Below, in pieces: positions 7,016 to 15,638 of a DNA stretch of 49,084 bases. The stretch is from Brachybacterium subflavum (GTDB taxonomy: Bacteria > Actinomycetota > Actinomycetes > Actinomycetales > Dermabacteraceae). The notes below the pieces were generated by a model. The model was not told the origin of the DNA. It searched no databases and saw nothing but the letters and a program-made list of their open reading frames with translations. The translations under genes were made by a program, and so were the position numbers. The DNA is taken from the NCBI RefSeq assembly GCF_009299795.1, contig NZ_VIGP01000009.1:1-49084 (forward strand), in the 5' to 3' direction. Numbering within the stretch: the stretch's first letter is position 1; each line of letters starts with the position of its first letter.

Positions 7016-8113
7016 TCAGCCGCGCAGCTGCTGGCGATAGGCGCGGACGTAGGGGGCCGGGATGGGCGGCTCCGCGACCCGCAGCGCGAGGGCCGTGCGG
7101 ATCGCGAAGCTCGGATCGCGCAGGAACTCGCGGCCCACGCGCACCACGTCCGCGAGACCCGTCGCGGTGATCTGCTCGGCCTGCCAGGGCTCGTCGATCA
7201 TGCCGACGGCCGAGACCGGGATCCCCGCGCCCTGCTTCACGGACGTCGCGAGCGGCGTCTGGTAGCCGGGGCCGACGGGGATCTGCGCCGCGGGGCTGTT
7301 GCCTCCCGAGGAGATGTCCACCATGTCCACGCCGTGCTCGTGCAGCCATCCCGCCACGCGCACCGTGTCCTCGACGTGCAGGCCGTCCTCGACCCAGTCG
7401 GTCGCCGAGAGCCGCACCAGCAGGGGCATGCCCTCGGGGATCGACCCGCGCACGGCATCGACGATGCCCAGCAGCAGCCGCGCGCGGTTCTCGAGGCTGC
7501 CGCCGTACTCGTCGGTGCGGACGTTGCTGAGCGGGGAGAGGAACTCGTGGATCAGGTAGCCGTGGGCCCCGTGGATCTCGATCATGTCCATCCCGGCCTC
7601 GACGGCGCGACGGGCCGCGGCGACGAACGCCTCGATGACGCCGTCGATCCCGTCTGCGTCGAGCGCCCGTGGTGCGGTCAGATCGCCGAAGGCCAGATCC
7701 GAGGGGCCGACGGTCTCCCAGCCGCCGTCGGCGACGGGGATCGAGGTGCCGGGCGCCGGGTTGCCCCACTCGCTGTAGGTCGAGGCCTTGCGGCCCGCGT
7801 GGGCGAGCTGGATGCCGGCGGCGGCGCCCAGGGAGTGCACGAGGTCGACGACGCCGCGCAGGGCATCGCGCTGCGCGTCGTTCCACAGGCCCAGGTCCTG
7901 CGGGCTGATGCGCCCCTCGGGGACCACGCCGGTCGCCTCGACGATCACGGCGCCCGCGCCGCCGCGCGCGAACGAGCCGTAGTGCATGAGATGCCACGGG
8001 GCGACGACCCCGTCGGTCTTCTCGACCATGTACTGGCACATCGGCGGGACCCACACACGGTTGCGCACGGTGAGATCGCGCAGAGTGATGGGGTCGAACA
8101 GGGTGCGGCTCAT
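7016..8113 (-). CDS. NADH:flavin oxidoreductase, YqjM-like old yellow enzyme
   Basis: A 365-aa FMN-dependent ene-reductase of the OYE family, which reduces activated C=C bonds with NAD(P)H. Diagnostic segments are NRVWVPPMCQYM (with the Cys seen in YqjM-type enzymes), IQLAHAGRKAS, EIHGAHGYLIHEFLSPLSN with the conserved H-G-A-H, RTDEYGGSLENR, and VGMI...VRVGREFLRDP near the C-terminus. Length fits YqjM (about 340-370). ATG 8113 has GAGGAG 7 bases upstream on the minus strand. It diverges from a LysR gene, the usual arrangement for a LysR-controlled reductase; a palindromic site lies between them. Confidence 0.92.
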   Translation of the reverse strand: MSRTLFDPITLRDLTVRNRVWVPPMCQYMVEKTDGVVAPWHLMHYGSFARGGAGAVIVEATGVVPEGRISPQDLGLWNDAQRDALRGVVDLVHSLGAAAGIQLAHAGRKASTYSEWGNPAPGTSIPVADGGWETVGPSDLAFGDLTAPRALDADGIDGVIEAFVAAARRAVEAGMDMIEIHGAHGYLIHEFLSPLSNVRTDEYGGSLENRARLLLGIVDAVRGSIPEGMPLLVRLSATDWVEDGLHVEDTVRVAGWLHEHGVDMVDISSGGNSPAAQIPVGPGYQTPLATSVKQGAGIPVSAVGMIDEPWQAEQITATGLADVVRVGREFLRDPSFAIRTALALRVAEPPIPAPYVRAYRQQLRG

Positions 8114-8227
8114 GCCACGGCTCCTCGAAGCTGGGGGACGAGCGCCGGCCGCCGTGTCCGCGCGCCCCAGGGGGCGGGGCCGTGAGATGGCGGTCCCGGA
8201 CATGGCAGCGACGCTGACTGACATCGC

Positions 8228-8272
8228 CGAAGCTATACCTCGGTGCGCCGGGAGTCCAATAGCTTCGCCTAT
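8228..8272. promoter_or_regulatory. LysR-type binding sites between OYE gene and LysR gene
   Basis: CGAAGCTAT (8228-8236) is repeated inverted as ATAGCTTCG (8259-8267). The second copy is part of a tight ATAG-N6-CTAT palindrome (8259-8272). Paired A/T-flanked palindromes between divergent genes are the normal layout for a LysR activation and autoregulation site. Confidence 0.6.
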
Positions 8273-8316
8273 GGCGGACATGTGTTCGCGTATGGGTCGG
8301 GCGGTAGGGTGGAGGT

Positions 8317-9222
8317 GTGACCACTCCCGTCCTCGACCTCAACCTGCTGCGCACCTTCCTCGCCGTCCACCGGGCCGGCTCGTTCACTGCGGCGGCGCGC
8401 GCGCTCGGTCTCAGCCAGCCCTCGGTCACCACGCAGATCCGTGCTCTCGAGGCGCAGGTGGACCGCTCGCTGTTCACGCGCCTGCCGCGCGGCGTGGAGC
8501 CCACGCCCTACGCGCACGAGCTCGCCGAGCGCGTGCGAGGGCCGCTCGACGCCCTCGATGCCCTGCGCACCGACGAGTGCGATCTCGACGGCGTCGCCAC
8601 GCCCGTCCATCTCGCGGGCCCCGCCGAGCTGCTGTGCTCGCGTGTGCTCCCCGCCCTCGCTCCGCTGGTCGCCGAGGGCGTGCAGCTGCGCATGGCCGAG
8701 GGGCTCACCGACGAGCTCCTCGAGTCGCTGCGCGAGGGGACGCACGACCTGGTGATCACGACCCGTCGGCCGCGGGGCCGAGCGCTCGCGGCGACGCCGC
8801 TCAGCGACGAGGAGTACGTGCTGGTCGTCGCCCCCGACTGGGCGCGCCGCCTCGAGGGGCGCGGGGACGGGGAGACCCTCTGCCGTGCACTGCGGGAGGT
8901 GCCGCTCGTGAGCATCGCCGAGGACATGCCGATCGTGCGCCGCTACTGGCGCTCCGTGTTCGGCGCGCAGCCGCCCGGGGCGGCGCTCATCGCTCCCACC
9001 CTGCACGCCGTCCTCGCGGCCGTGCGCGCGGGGGCGGGCGCGAGCGTGCTGCCGCGGTCGCTGTGCCGTGAGGACCTCGAGGTCGGGGATCTCGTGGACC
9101 TCGGGGGAGCGGACGTGCCGCCCCTGAACACGCTGTTCCTCGTCCAGAGGCCCGGCGCCGAGTGCAATCCGGCCGTGGTCCGCGTGCGCGAGGCTCTCGA
9201 GGGTGCCGCGCGCTCCTGGTGA
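8317..9222 (+). CDS. LysR family transcriptional regulator
   Basis: A 301-aa protein. Residues 7-66 form the LysR winged helix-turn-helix: LNLLRTFLAVHRAGSFTAAARALGLSQPSVTTQIRALEAQV, then LFTRLPRGVEPTPYAHEL. A periplasmic-binding-like effector domain follows. The GTG start at 8317 is supported by the standard distance to the HTH. It probably controls the divergent OYE-type reductase and itself through the palindromes at 8228-8272. The effector is unknown. Confidence 0.9.
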   Translation: MTTPVLDLNLLRTFLAVHRAGSFTAAARALGLSQPSVTTQIRALEAQVDRSLFTRLPRGVEPTPYAHELAERVRGPLDALDALRTDECDLDGVATPVHLAGPAELLCSRVLPALAPLVAEGVQLRMAEGLTDELLESLREGTHDLVITTRRPRGRALAATPLSDEEYVLVVAPDWARRLEGRGDGETLCRALREVPLVSIAEDMPIVRRYWRSVFGAQPPGAALIAPTLHAVLAAVRAGAGASVLPRSLCREDLEVGDLVDLGGADVPPLNTLFLVQRPGAECNPAVVRVREALEGAARSW

Positions 9223-9235
9223 GCGGCGGGGCCCC

Positions 9236-10075
9236 TCAGCGCGGGTCGCCGGGAGCGACCTCGAGCGCCCTCACGTGCGTCCGGTGCGCCCGCAGGATGA
9301 GGAACACGAGCGCACCGACGCTCACGACCCCGATCAGCACGTGCAGCACCGCGCTCGAGGTCGCGTCCCAGGCCGTGTGCAGGACGATCGCGGCCACATA
9401 GGTGAGCGCCAGCTCGAGCACCGCGAGACCCTTGCGGCGTCCCTCGACCAGGTGCCAGACGGCGGCGCAGATCGCGCCCGTCCAGGCCACGTGACCGGCC
9501 GGGACGAGGACCGCGCGCAGGACCAGGGTCGAGTCGAGCGCCGCGAGGCCGCCCCCGTGCTCGAGCAGGGCGTTGAACCCGTAGCCCATCGTCTCGAGCA
9601 CCGCGAAGCCCGTCCCGGCCGCGATGCCGACGGCGATCCCGCCGCCGCGGGTGGCGCGGTGCGCGATGGCGAGGACGAGCAGCGGGACGATCAGCTTCGC
9701 GGTCTCCTCGATGACCCCGACCAGCAGGATGGATCCCTGGCCGAGGAGCAGCGCCGCGATCGTCTCGAGGAAGCCGGCGAGGGTGACGGCGAGGAGGCCG
9801 CCGACGCCGACCGTCAGCAGGACGATGGGGATCGGCACCAGGATCCCGCGGCGCGTGGTCTGGGCCGCGAGCAGCACGGTGAGCGGCACGGTCCCGGCGC
9901 CCACGAGCAGCACGGTCGGCAGCAGGCTGGTGTTGCGCGTGAGCAGCATGACCACGAAGATCACGATGTAGGCGATGGCTCCGACGACCAGGACGAACAG
10001 CCAGGAGAGGCGCTCGTACCAGGGAGATCCGGGCAGGGTGTGAGGGGCGGTGGCGGGCACCGGCGGGGTCGTCAT
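9236..10075 (-). CDS. PrsW family intramembrane metalloprotease
   Basis: A 279-aa multi-span membrane protein. The family motifs are visible in order: GVIEETAKLIVPLLVL (EExxK), GTGFAVLETMGYGFN (FxxxE), LVPAGHVAWTG (H) and VLHTAWDA (HxxxD). These correspond to the metal-binding and catalytic residues of PrsW/YyaD-type CPBP-like proteases, which cleave membrane-anchored substrates, for example anti-sigma factors. ATG 10075 begins 2 bases after the stop of the MarR gene, so the two are co-transcribed. The substrate is unknown. Confidence 0.85.
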   Translation of the reverse strand: MTTPPVPATAPHTLPGSPWYERLSWLFVLVVGAIAYIVIFVVMLLTRNTSLLPTVLLVGAGTVPLTVLLAAQTTRRGILVPIPIVLLTVGVGGLLAVTLAGFLETIAALLLGQGSILLVGVIEETAKLIVPLLVLAIAHRATRGGGIAVGIAAGTGFAVLETMGYGFNALLEHGGGLAALDSTLVLRAVLVPAGHVAWTGAICAAVWHLVEGRRKGLAVLELALTYVAAIVLHTAWDATSSAVLHVLIGVVSVGALVFLILRAHRTHVRALEVAPGDPR

Positions 10076-10077
10076 CG

Positions 10078-10698
10078 TCAGGTCCTCGGTTCTCCGGGTG
10101 CAGGGGCGGGGGCGGATGCGGACGGTCGTGGCTCGCGGGCCCACGGAGCGTCCTCGACGGAGATCTCGCGGGCCATCGAGCGCAGGAACACCGTGATCGT
10201 CTCCCGCTCGGCGTCGGTGAGGCGCGCGGCGGCCCGGAAGCGGCCCGCCTGCTGACGTCCCATGGTCTCCATGGCCGCCTGCCGCGTCGCGGGCGCGACC
10301 TCGATCGTGATCGCGCGGCGGTCCGAGGGGTGCGCGCGGCGGTGGACGTGCCCGCCGCGCTCGAGGCGGTCCAGCAGCTTCGTCGTCGAGGCGCTCGAGA
10401 TCCGCAGCTCCGAGCCCAGGGCCACGGCCGTCGGCCGCTCGCCGCGGTGGGCGGCGGCGATCAGGTAGTGCAGTGCGCGCATGTCCGTCGAGTTCAGCTG
10501 CATGTACGCCTCGGAGGCCTCACGCAGCTCCTCCTCGGTGCGCCGCAGCTCCACGAGGGCCGCCATCAGCTCGTCGATCCCCGCGATCGCCTCGCGGGAG
10601 AGCCCCGAGCGGTCCACGAGCTCCCCGGACGGGTCGCTCGCATCGATGTCCTGCACCCGCCAGGGGGAGGGGGAGTGCGGCTCGGGACTCGTGCTCAT
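10078..10698 (-). CDS. MarR family transcriptional regulator
   Basis: A 206-aa regulator. The winged helix region reads MRALHYLIAAAHRGERPTA, LGSELRISSASTTKLLDRLERGGHVHRRAHPSDRRAI, the MarR hallmark with DxR in the wing. It carries an N-terminal extension of about 60 residues and a Pro/Ala-rich C-terminal tail. ATG 10698 lacks a clear Shine-Dalgarno sequence. It diverges from an MMPL exporter with a palindrome between the two, and is followed by prsW in the same transcript, so it most likely represses the exporter and its own operon. Confidence 0.88.
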   Translation of the reverse strand: MSTSPEPHSPSPWRVQDIDASDPSGELVDRSGLSREAIAGIDELMAALVELRRTEEELREASEAYMQLNSTDMRALHYLIAAAHRGERPTAVALGSELRISSASTTKLLDRLERGGHVHRRAHPSDRRAITIEVAPATRQAAMETMGRQQAGRFRAAARLTDAERETITVFLRSMAREISVEDAPWAREPRPSASAPAPAPGEPRT

Positions 10699-10777
10699 GA
10701 GCGACAGCGTAGCCACCGCCCGCGACGGACCGGCGGCGATGGGCGGCGGCGGGGTCGTGAGGGGGCGGTGATGAGGT

Positions 10778-10802
10778 AGATTGCTCGCCAGGCTAGCAAT
10801 CT
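10778..10802. promoter_or_regulatory. MarR operator in the marR/MMPL divergent promoter
   Basis: AGATTGCT (10778-10785) and AGCAATCT (10795-10802) form a perfect inverted repeat with a 9-base spacer (CGCCAGGCT). It is relatively AT-rich in a GC-rich gap and ends 16 bases before the ATG of the exporter gene, so a bound dimer would block expression. Confidence 0.7.
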
Positions 10803-10818
10803 CTGGACGGAGCCCTCC

Positions 10819-12999
10819 ATGACCCACCGCGGCACGCCCCCGCCCCGGACCCGCTGGATCCGCGCCGTGCGGATCGTGCTGCCCGCGCTGCTCGTGGTGC
10901 TCTGGCTCGCGGGCGCCTCCGTCGGCGGTCCCCTGTTCGGCCGCATCGACGAGGTCTCCTCCAACGACCGGACCGCCTACCTCCCGACCTCGGCCGAGGC
11001 GACGCGGGTGCAGGAGGCCGCCGAGGCCTTCACCGAGGGGGACACCATCCCCGCGATCGTCGTCGTCACCACCGACGGCGCGGGCGACGGGGTGGGCGAC
11101 GGGGCGCTGAGCGAGGACCAGCTGCGCGGCGTCCAGGACGCCCTCGCCTCCGCCGAGGACCTCGACCAGGTCTCCGGGAACGCGTCGCCGCCGATCCCCT
11201 CGGACGACGGCCGGGCCGTCGAATCCTTCGTGCCCCTGGACGCGGATGCGGACCTCGGCGCGGCGGTCTCCGACCTCGAGACCGCGCTCGCGGCGGACCT
11301 GCCCGAGGGGACGACCTCGTACGTCACCGGGCCCGCGGGCTTCTCGGGCGACCTCACGGAGGCCTTCTCCGGCATCGACGGCCTGCTGCTGGGCGTCGCG
11401 CTCGCCGCCGTGCTCGCGATCCTCCTGATCGTCTACCGCTCGGCGCTCCTGCCCTTCATGGTGCTCGCGACCAGCATGTTCGCACTGTGCGCGGCGCTCG
11501 CGGTGATCTGGCACCTGGCGAATGCAGGCGTTCTCCTGCTGAGCGGGCAGACCCAGGGCATCCTGTTCATCCTCGTGATCGGCGCCGCCACCGACTACTC
11601 CCTGCTCATGGTCGCCCGGTACCGCGAGGAGCTGCGCGCCGTCCCCGACCGCGGCGTCGCGCTGCTGCGCGCGATCCGCGGCACCGCCGAGCCGATCCTG
11701 GCCTCCGGCGGAACGGTGATCGCCGCCCTGCTGTGCCTGCTGCTGAGCGACCTGCGCTCGAACTCGACGCTGGGCCCGGTCGCCGCGATCGGCATCGCCT
11801 TCGCGATGCTCTCGGCGCTCACCCTCCTGCCCGCACTCCTGTTCCTCGCGGGCCGCACCGCGTTCTGGCCCCGTCGGCCGCTCTTCGATCCCGCCGCGGC
11901 CGAGCGCAGCGAGGAGGAGCTCGTGACCCGCGGGCTCTGGGCGGGCGTCGCCCGCCGCGTCGAGCGCCACCCGCGCCGAATCTGGATCGGCGTCGTGCTC
12001 GTGCTGTGCGTCGCGTGCGCGGGCCTGCTCCAGCTGCGGGCCGACGGCGTCTCCCAGTCCGAGCTCGTCCTCGGCGACTCCCAGGCCCGCACCGGCCAGG
12101 AGGTGCTCGGCGAGCACTTCCCCGGCGGCTCCGGCAGCCCCGCCCAGGTCCTCGTCCCGCAGGACCAGCTGCAGGAGACGGCGGACCGGCTCCTGGACGC
12201 GGACGGGGTGGAGTCGGTGAGCGCGCGCTCCTCGGACGCCCCCTCGGGCAGCGCCGCGGTCACGCCCGACGGGATCCAGGGCGGAGCCGCTCCCCGCGTC
12301 GAGGACGGGCGCGTGTTGCTCGAGGCGACGCTCGCCGACGCCCCCGACTCCGCGGCCGCCGAGACCACCGTGCGCGACCTGCGCGAGGACCTGCCGCAGG
12401 ATGCCCTCGTGGGCGGCGAGACCGCCACCGCGATCGACACCGACGACGCCTCGGTGCACGACCGGAACCTCATCATCCCCGTGGTCCTCGCGGTGATCGC
12501 GGTGATCCTCGTGCTGCTGCTGCGCTCCCTGCTCGCCCCGCTGCTGCTCATCGCGACCACGGCCCTCTCCTTCGGGGCGGCGCTCGGGGTCTCCGCGCTC
12601 GTCTTCGACCACGTGCTCGACTTCCCGGGGGCCGACGCGGCCGTGCCGCTGTACGGCTTCGTGTTCCTGGTCGCCCTGGGCATCGACTACAACATCTTCC
12701 TCATGACCCGCGTGCGCGAGGAGTCCCTCGCGCACGGCACGAGACCCGGCATCCTGCGCGGCCTCACCCTCACCGGCGGCGTCATCACCTCGGCCGGGAT
12801 CGTGCTCGCGGCCACCTTCGCCGCGCTCGCCGTGATCCCGATCCTCTTCCTCGCCCAGCTCGCGTTCATCGTCGCCTTCGGGGTCCTGCTGGACACCTTC
12901 GTGGTGCGCACCCTGCTGGTCCCGGCGCTCGCCGTCGACGTGGGGCGCAGCGTGTGGTGGCCCTCGCGGCTCGCGCGCCGGGCGGACCGCGCGGACTGA
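10819..12999 (+). CDS. MMPL/RND family exporter
   Basis: A 726-aa integral membrane protein of the MmpL group of RND transporters, which export lipids or drugs using the proton gradient. There is one N-terminal helix, an extracellular loop (about 40-180), and five or six helices containing IGAATDYSLLMVARYREE. The pattern repeats in the second half: another loop and the matching LGIDYNIFLMTRVREE block, followed by FVVRTLLVPAL at the end. The Asp-Tyr pairs in both halves are the proton-relay signature. GGAG lies upstream of ATG 10819. The adjacent MarR gene and operator suggest inducible efflux. Confidence 0.92.
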   Translation: MTHRGTPPPRTRWIRAVRIVLPALLVVLWLAGASVGGPLFGRIDEVSSNDRTAYLPTSAEATRVQEAAEAFTEGDTIPAIVVVTTDGAGDGVGDGALSEDQLRGVQDALASAEDLDQVSGNASPPIPSDDGRAVESFVPLDADADLGAAVSDLETALAADLPEGTTSYVTGPAGFSGDLTEAFSGIDGLLLGVALAAVLAILLIVYRSALLPFMVLATSMFALCAALAVIWHLANAGVLLLSGQTQGILFILVIGAATDYSLLMVARYREELRAVPDRGVALLRAIRGTAEPILASGGTVIAALLCLLLSDLRSNSTLGPVAAIGIAFAMLSALTLLPALLFLAGRTAFWPRRPLFDPAAAERSEEELVTRGLWAGVARRVERHPRRIWIGVVLVLCVACAGLLQLRADGVSQSELVLGDSQARTGQEVLGEHFPGGSGSPAQVLVPQDQLQETADRLLDADGVESVSARSSDAPSGSAAVTPDGIQGGAAPRVEDGRVLLEATLADAPDSAAAETTVRDLREDLPQDALVGGETATAIDTDDASVHDRNLIIPVVLAVIAVILVLLLRSLLAPLLLIATTALSFGAALGVSALVFDHVLDFPGADAAVPLYGFVFLVALGIDYNIFLMTRVREESLAHGTRPGILRGLTLTGGVITSAGIVLAATFAALAVIPILFLAQLAFIVAFGVLLDTFVVRTLLVPALAVDVGRSVWWPSRLARRADRAD

Positions 13000-13047
13000 A
13001 CCGGCCGTTCCCAGCTCCGGTTCACCTTCCCTCCGTAGCGTCTGCGG

Positions 13048-13148
13048 TGCAGAGGGAGTACTTCGCCTCGGCGGGCTCGTCAATACGGTCGTGCGATCAC
13101 GACCCGGGCCGTCGGTTCTGGGGGACCAGGACGAAGGAGACTCTGGCA
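13048..13148 (+). promoter_or_regulatory. yybP-ykoY-type (Mn2+) riboswitch upstream of terC
   Basis: The leader contains GAGGGAGTAC near its 5' end, CGTCAATACGG in the middle and CCAGGACGAAGGAGACTCTGG at the 3' end. The outer helix pairs TGCAGAG (13048-13054) with CTCTGGCA (13141-13148). This arrangement matches yybP-ykoY leaders as I recall them from actinobacteria, which often precede terC. Such RNAs sense Mn2+. I have not folded it or scored it against the covariance model. Confidence 0.7.
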
Positions 13149-13182
13149 GCCATCGCGTGCCCGAGCCCCTCAGGAGCCCTCC

Positions 13183-14223
13183 TTGGACGTCTCACCCCTC
13201 GTCTGGACGATCACGCTCGCCGTGACCGTCGCCTTCTTCGTCTACGAGTTCTTCGCGCACGTGCGCACCCCGCACGAGCCCTCGATCGGCGAGGCCGCCC
13301 GCTGGTCCGCCCTCTACATCGGCCTGGCGCTGCTGTTCGGCGTCGGCATCGGGGTCTTCTCCGGATGGGGATACGGCGGCGAGTACTTCGCGGGCTACCT
13401 CACGGAGAAGGCGCTGTCGATCGACAACCTCTTCGTGTTCCTGCTCATCATGACCAGCTTCGCCGTGCCCAGGGTCCATCAGCAGAAGGTGCTGATGATC
13501 GGCATCGTCATCGCCCTCGTGCTGCGCGGCGCCTTCATCGCCGTGGGCGCGACGCTGATCGAGAACCTCTCCTGGGTCTTCTACGTGTTCGGCGCGCTGC
13601 TGCTCGTGCTCGCCTGGCGCCAGGCCTTCGGCTCCGAGGACTCCGATCCGACCGACGGCCGGATCATGCGCCTGGTGCGCCGCGTCCTCCCGGTCAGCGA
13701 GGAGTACGACGGCGGCCGCTTCGTGACCCGCATCGACGGCAGGCGCTTCGTCACCCCGCTCATGCTCACGGTGCTCACCATCGGTGTGGTCGACGTCGTC
13801 TTCGCCGTCGACTCGATCCCCGCGATCTTCGGACTCACCGAGCAGACGTACATCGTGTTCACGGCCAACGCCTTCGCCCTGATGGGCCTGCGTCAGCTGT
13901 ACTTCCTCATCGGCGGTCTGCTGCAGCGCCTCGTCTACCTCGCGCAGGGGCTCGCGATCATCCTCGCCTTCATCGGCGTCAAGCTCGTGATGCACGCCCT
14001 GCACGTGAACGAGCTGCCCTTCGTGAACGGCGGCCAGCCGCTGCTGTGGGTGCCCGAGGTCCCGATCTGGTTCTCGCTGTCCTTCATCGGGCTGGTGGTC
14101 GCGATCGCGACGGTGGCGAGCCTGCTGCGCACCCGTGGCGGCGCGCAGGGGGCCTCGACATCGGCCGCGGTCGAGCAGGGCGATGCCGAGGTCGACCGCG
14201 GGAGCGAGCGCACCCGCTCCTGA
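13183..14223 (+). CDS. TerC family membrane protein
   Basis: A 346-aa TerC/Alx-type protein with about nine membrane segments. Family motifs are YLTEKALSIDNLFVFLLIM, with the conserved acidic residues in helix 3, and TVLTIGVVDVVFAVDSIPAIFGLT in the second half. A charged linker separates the halves (EDSDPTDGRIM...EEYDGGRF). TerC proteins export or meter Mn2+ during loading of secreted enzymes. The TTG start at 13183 is preceded by AGGAG at 13172-13176; no ATG lies near. The yybP-ykoY-like leader supports the metal role. A hydrophilic tail follows the last helix. Confidence 0.92.
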   Translation: MDVSPLVWTITLAVTVAFFVYEFFAHVRTPHEPSIGEAARWSALYIGLALLFGVGIGVFSGWGYGGEYFAGYLTEKALSIDNLFVFLLIMTSFAVPRVHQQKVLMIGIVIALVLRGAFIAVGATLIENLSWVFYVFGALLLVLAWRQAFGSEDSDPTDGRIMRLVRRVLPVSEEYDGGRFVTRIDGRRFVTPLMLTVLTIGVVDVVFAVDSIPAIFGLTEQTYIVFTANAFALMGLRQLYFLIGGLLQRLVYLAQGLAIILAFIGVKLVMHALHVNELPFVNGGQPLLWVPEVPIWFSLSFIGLVVAIATVASLLRTRGGAQGASTSAAVEQGDAEVDRGSERTRS

Positions 14224-14238
14224 TCCGGCGCGGCCCGT

Positions 14239-15447
14239 TCAACCGCCGGGGCTGATCCTCCCGCGCAGGGACGCGGCGTCGGGCACCGGGGTCTCATGCG
14301 TCTCGGCGATGAGCTCGCGAGCGGCGTCGACGCTGTCCCACGTGTTCCACAGCAGCACGCCGCGCACGCGCCCGTCGGCCCCGTGGAGGACGACCTCGGC
14401 GGACCCGTCCTCGGTGGCGTCCTCGCCCAGGACGCGGGCGGCGTCGAGGTCCCCGATCGCCTCGTAGCCGTCGTCGAGGAGGTCCGACCAGAAGAACGGC
14501 GTGTGCTCGTACGGGGTGAGGTCGCCGGCCATCGCCCGGCCGGCGGCCCTCCCCATCGTCTCGGCGTTGTCGACGTGCTCGACGCGGCGCCTGCCCAGCA
14601 GGGCATCGGGGTAGGAGGCGACGTCCCCGGCGGCGAAGACGTCCGCGGCGGAGGTCCTCAGCAGCTCGTCCACGACGATGCCGTCGTCGACGTCGAGGCC
14701 CGCCTCCTGGGCGAGGGACGTGTTCGGGGCGACGCCGATCCCGATCACAGCCGCATCCGCGGTGATCTCCCCGCCGTCCTCGAGGGTCAGGGCCACGGAG
14801 TCCTCGTCCTCCGATCCTCCGGCGAGGCGGCCTTCGACGATGCGGGCGCCCTTCGCGGCGAGCTTCCGGGTGATCCGGTCCGAGAGATCCGGCGGGAACA
14901 TGCCGGGCTGGACCGTGCCGTGGGGGAGCACCAGCGTCACCTCGACATCGTTCTGCAGGAGCGCGGACGCGATCTCGCCGCCGATGTACCCGCCGCCGAC
15001 CACGGCGACGTGCGCGTCCGGCGTCGCCACGGCGCGCAGCGCCCGGTAGTCGGCGCTCGTGCGGTAGTGGATGACGCGCGGGCCCGGCGCGATCGGGCCG
15101 GTGCGCGGCGAGGCTCCCGTCGCGATCAGCAGGTGCTCGAAGCCGATGCGGGTGCCGTCGGCGAGTTCGACGCGATGCCCGTCCGGGTCGATCGCAGCGA
15201 CCGTGCTCGAGGTGTGAAGCTCGACGCCCTCTCCGGTCACATCCAGCACCGAGTCCTCGAGGGATGCGTCGGCGTCCAGCCACAGGGTCTTGGACAGGTC
15301 AGGACGGTAGACGGGCGGGTCGGGCTCCGCGCCGAGGACGACGACCGAGCCGGTGCCATCCTTCTCGCGGATCCCCGCGACGGCGCTGGCCGCGGCGACT
15401 CCCGCGCCCACGATCACGTACGGGTAGGAATCCTGGAACTGCGTCAT
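14239..15447 (-). CDS. FAD/NAD(P)-dependent ferredoxin-type reductase
   Basis: A 402-aa pyridine nucleotide-disulfide oxidoreductase of the class I ferredoxin reductase kind. It has an N-terminal FAD motif YVIVGAGVAAASAV, the PVYRPDLSKTLW segment, a second Rossmann motif VAVVGGGYIGGEIASAL, and the closing FAD segment VFAAGDVASYP. The C-terminal domain (FFWSDLLDDGYEAIGDL) matches the reductase C-terminal domain of AIFM3/RubB-like proteins. GAGGAGG precedes ATG 15447 on the minus strand. No ferredoxin or oxygenase gene lies nearby, so the electron acceptor is unknown. Confidence 0.88.
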   Translation of the reverse strand: MTQFQDSYPYVIVGAGVAAASAVAGIREKDGTGSVVVLGAEPDPPVYRPDLSKTLWLDADASLEDSVLDVTGEGVELHTSSTVAAIDPDGHRVELADGTRIGFEHLLIATGASPRTGPIAPGPRVIHYRTSADYRALRAVATPDAHVAVVGGGYIGGEIASALLQNDVEVTLVLPHGTVQPGMFPPDLSDRITRKLAAKGARIVEGRLAGGSEDEDSVALTLEDGGEITADAAVIGIGVAPNTSLAQEAGLDVDDGIVVDELLRTSAADVFAAGDVASYPDALLGRRRVEHVDNAETMGRAAGRAMAGDLTPYEHTPFFWSDLLDDGYEAIGDLDAARVLGEDATEDGSAEVVLHGADGRVRGVLLWNTWDSVDAARELIAETHETPVPDAASLRGRISPGG

Positions 15448-15638
15448 CGCGGCCTCCTCATCCGGTCGTGCCACGACCCTAGACCCGGGTCGCCGCCGGC
15501 GTGAGCAGCGTGGGCTCGGCGGTCCCCGTGCGCGCCCTCCCCCACGGTGTCGGCGAGATCACAGGAGTACGGTGCACGAGCGGTTCCTGGACGACGGCGC
15601 CCAGCGCACCCGGACATCGAGCACGCAGGAGGAGTTCT

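Noticed and set aside
10078..13083. A 1001-codon minus-strand frame through the MMPL gene
   Set aside because: Only its last 206 codons are real (MarR). The rest is antisense to the exporter and of very low complexity (Gln, Glu, Arg, Gly runs).
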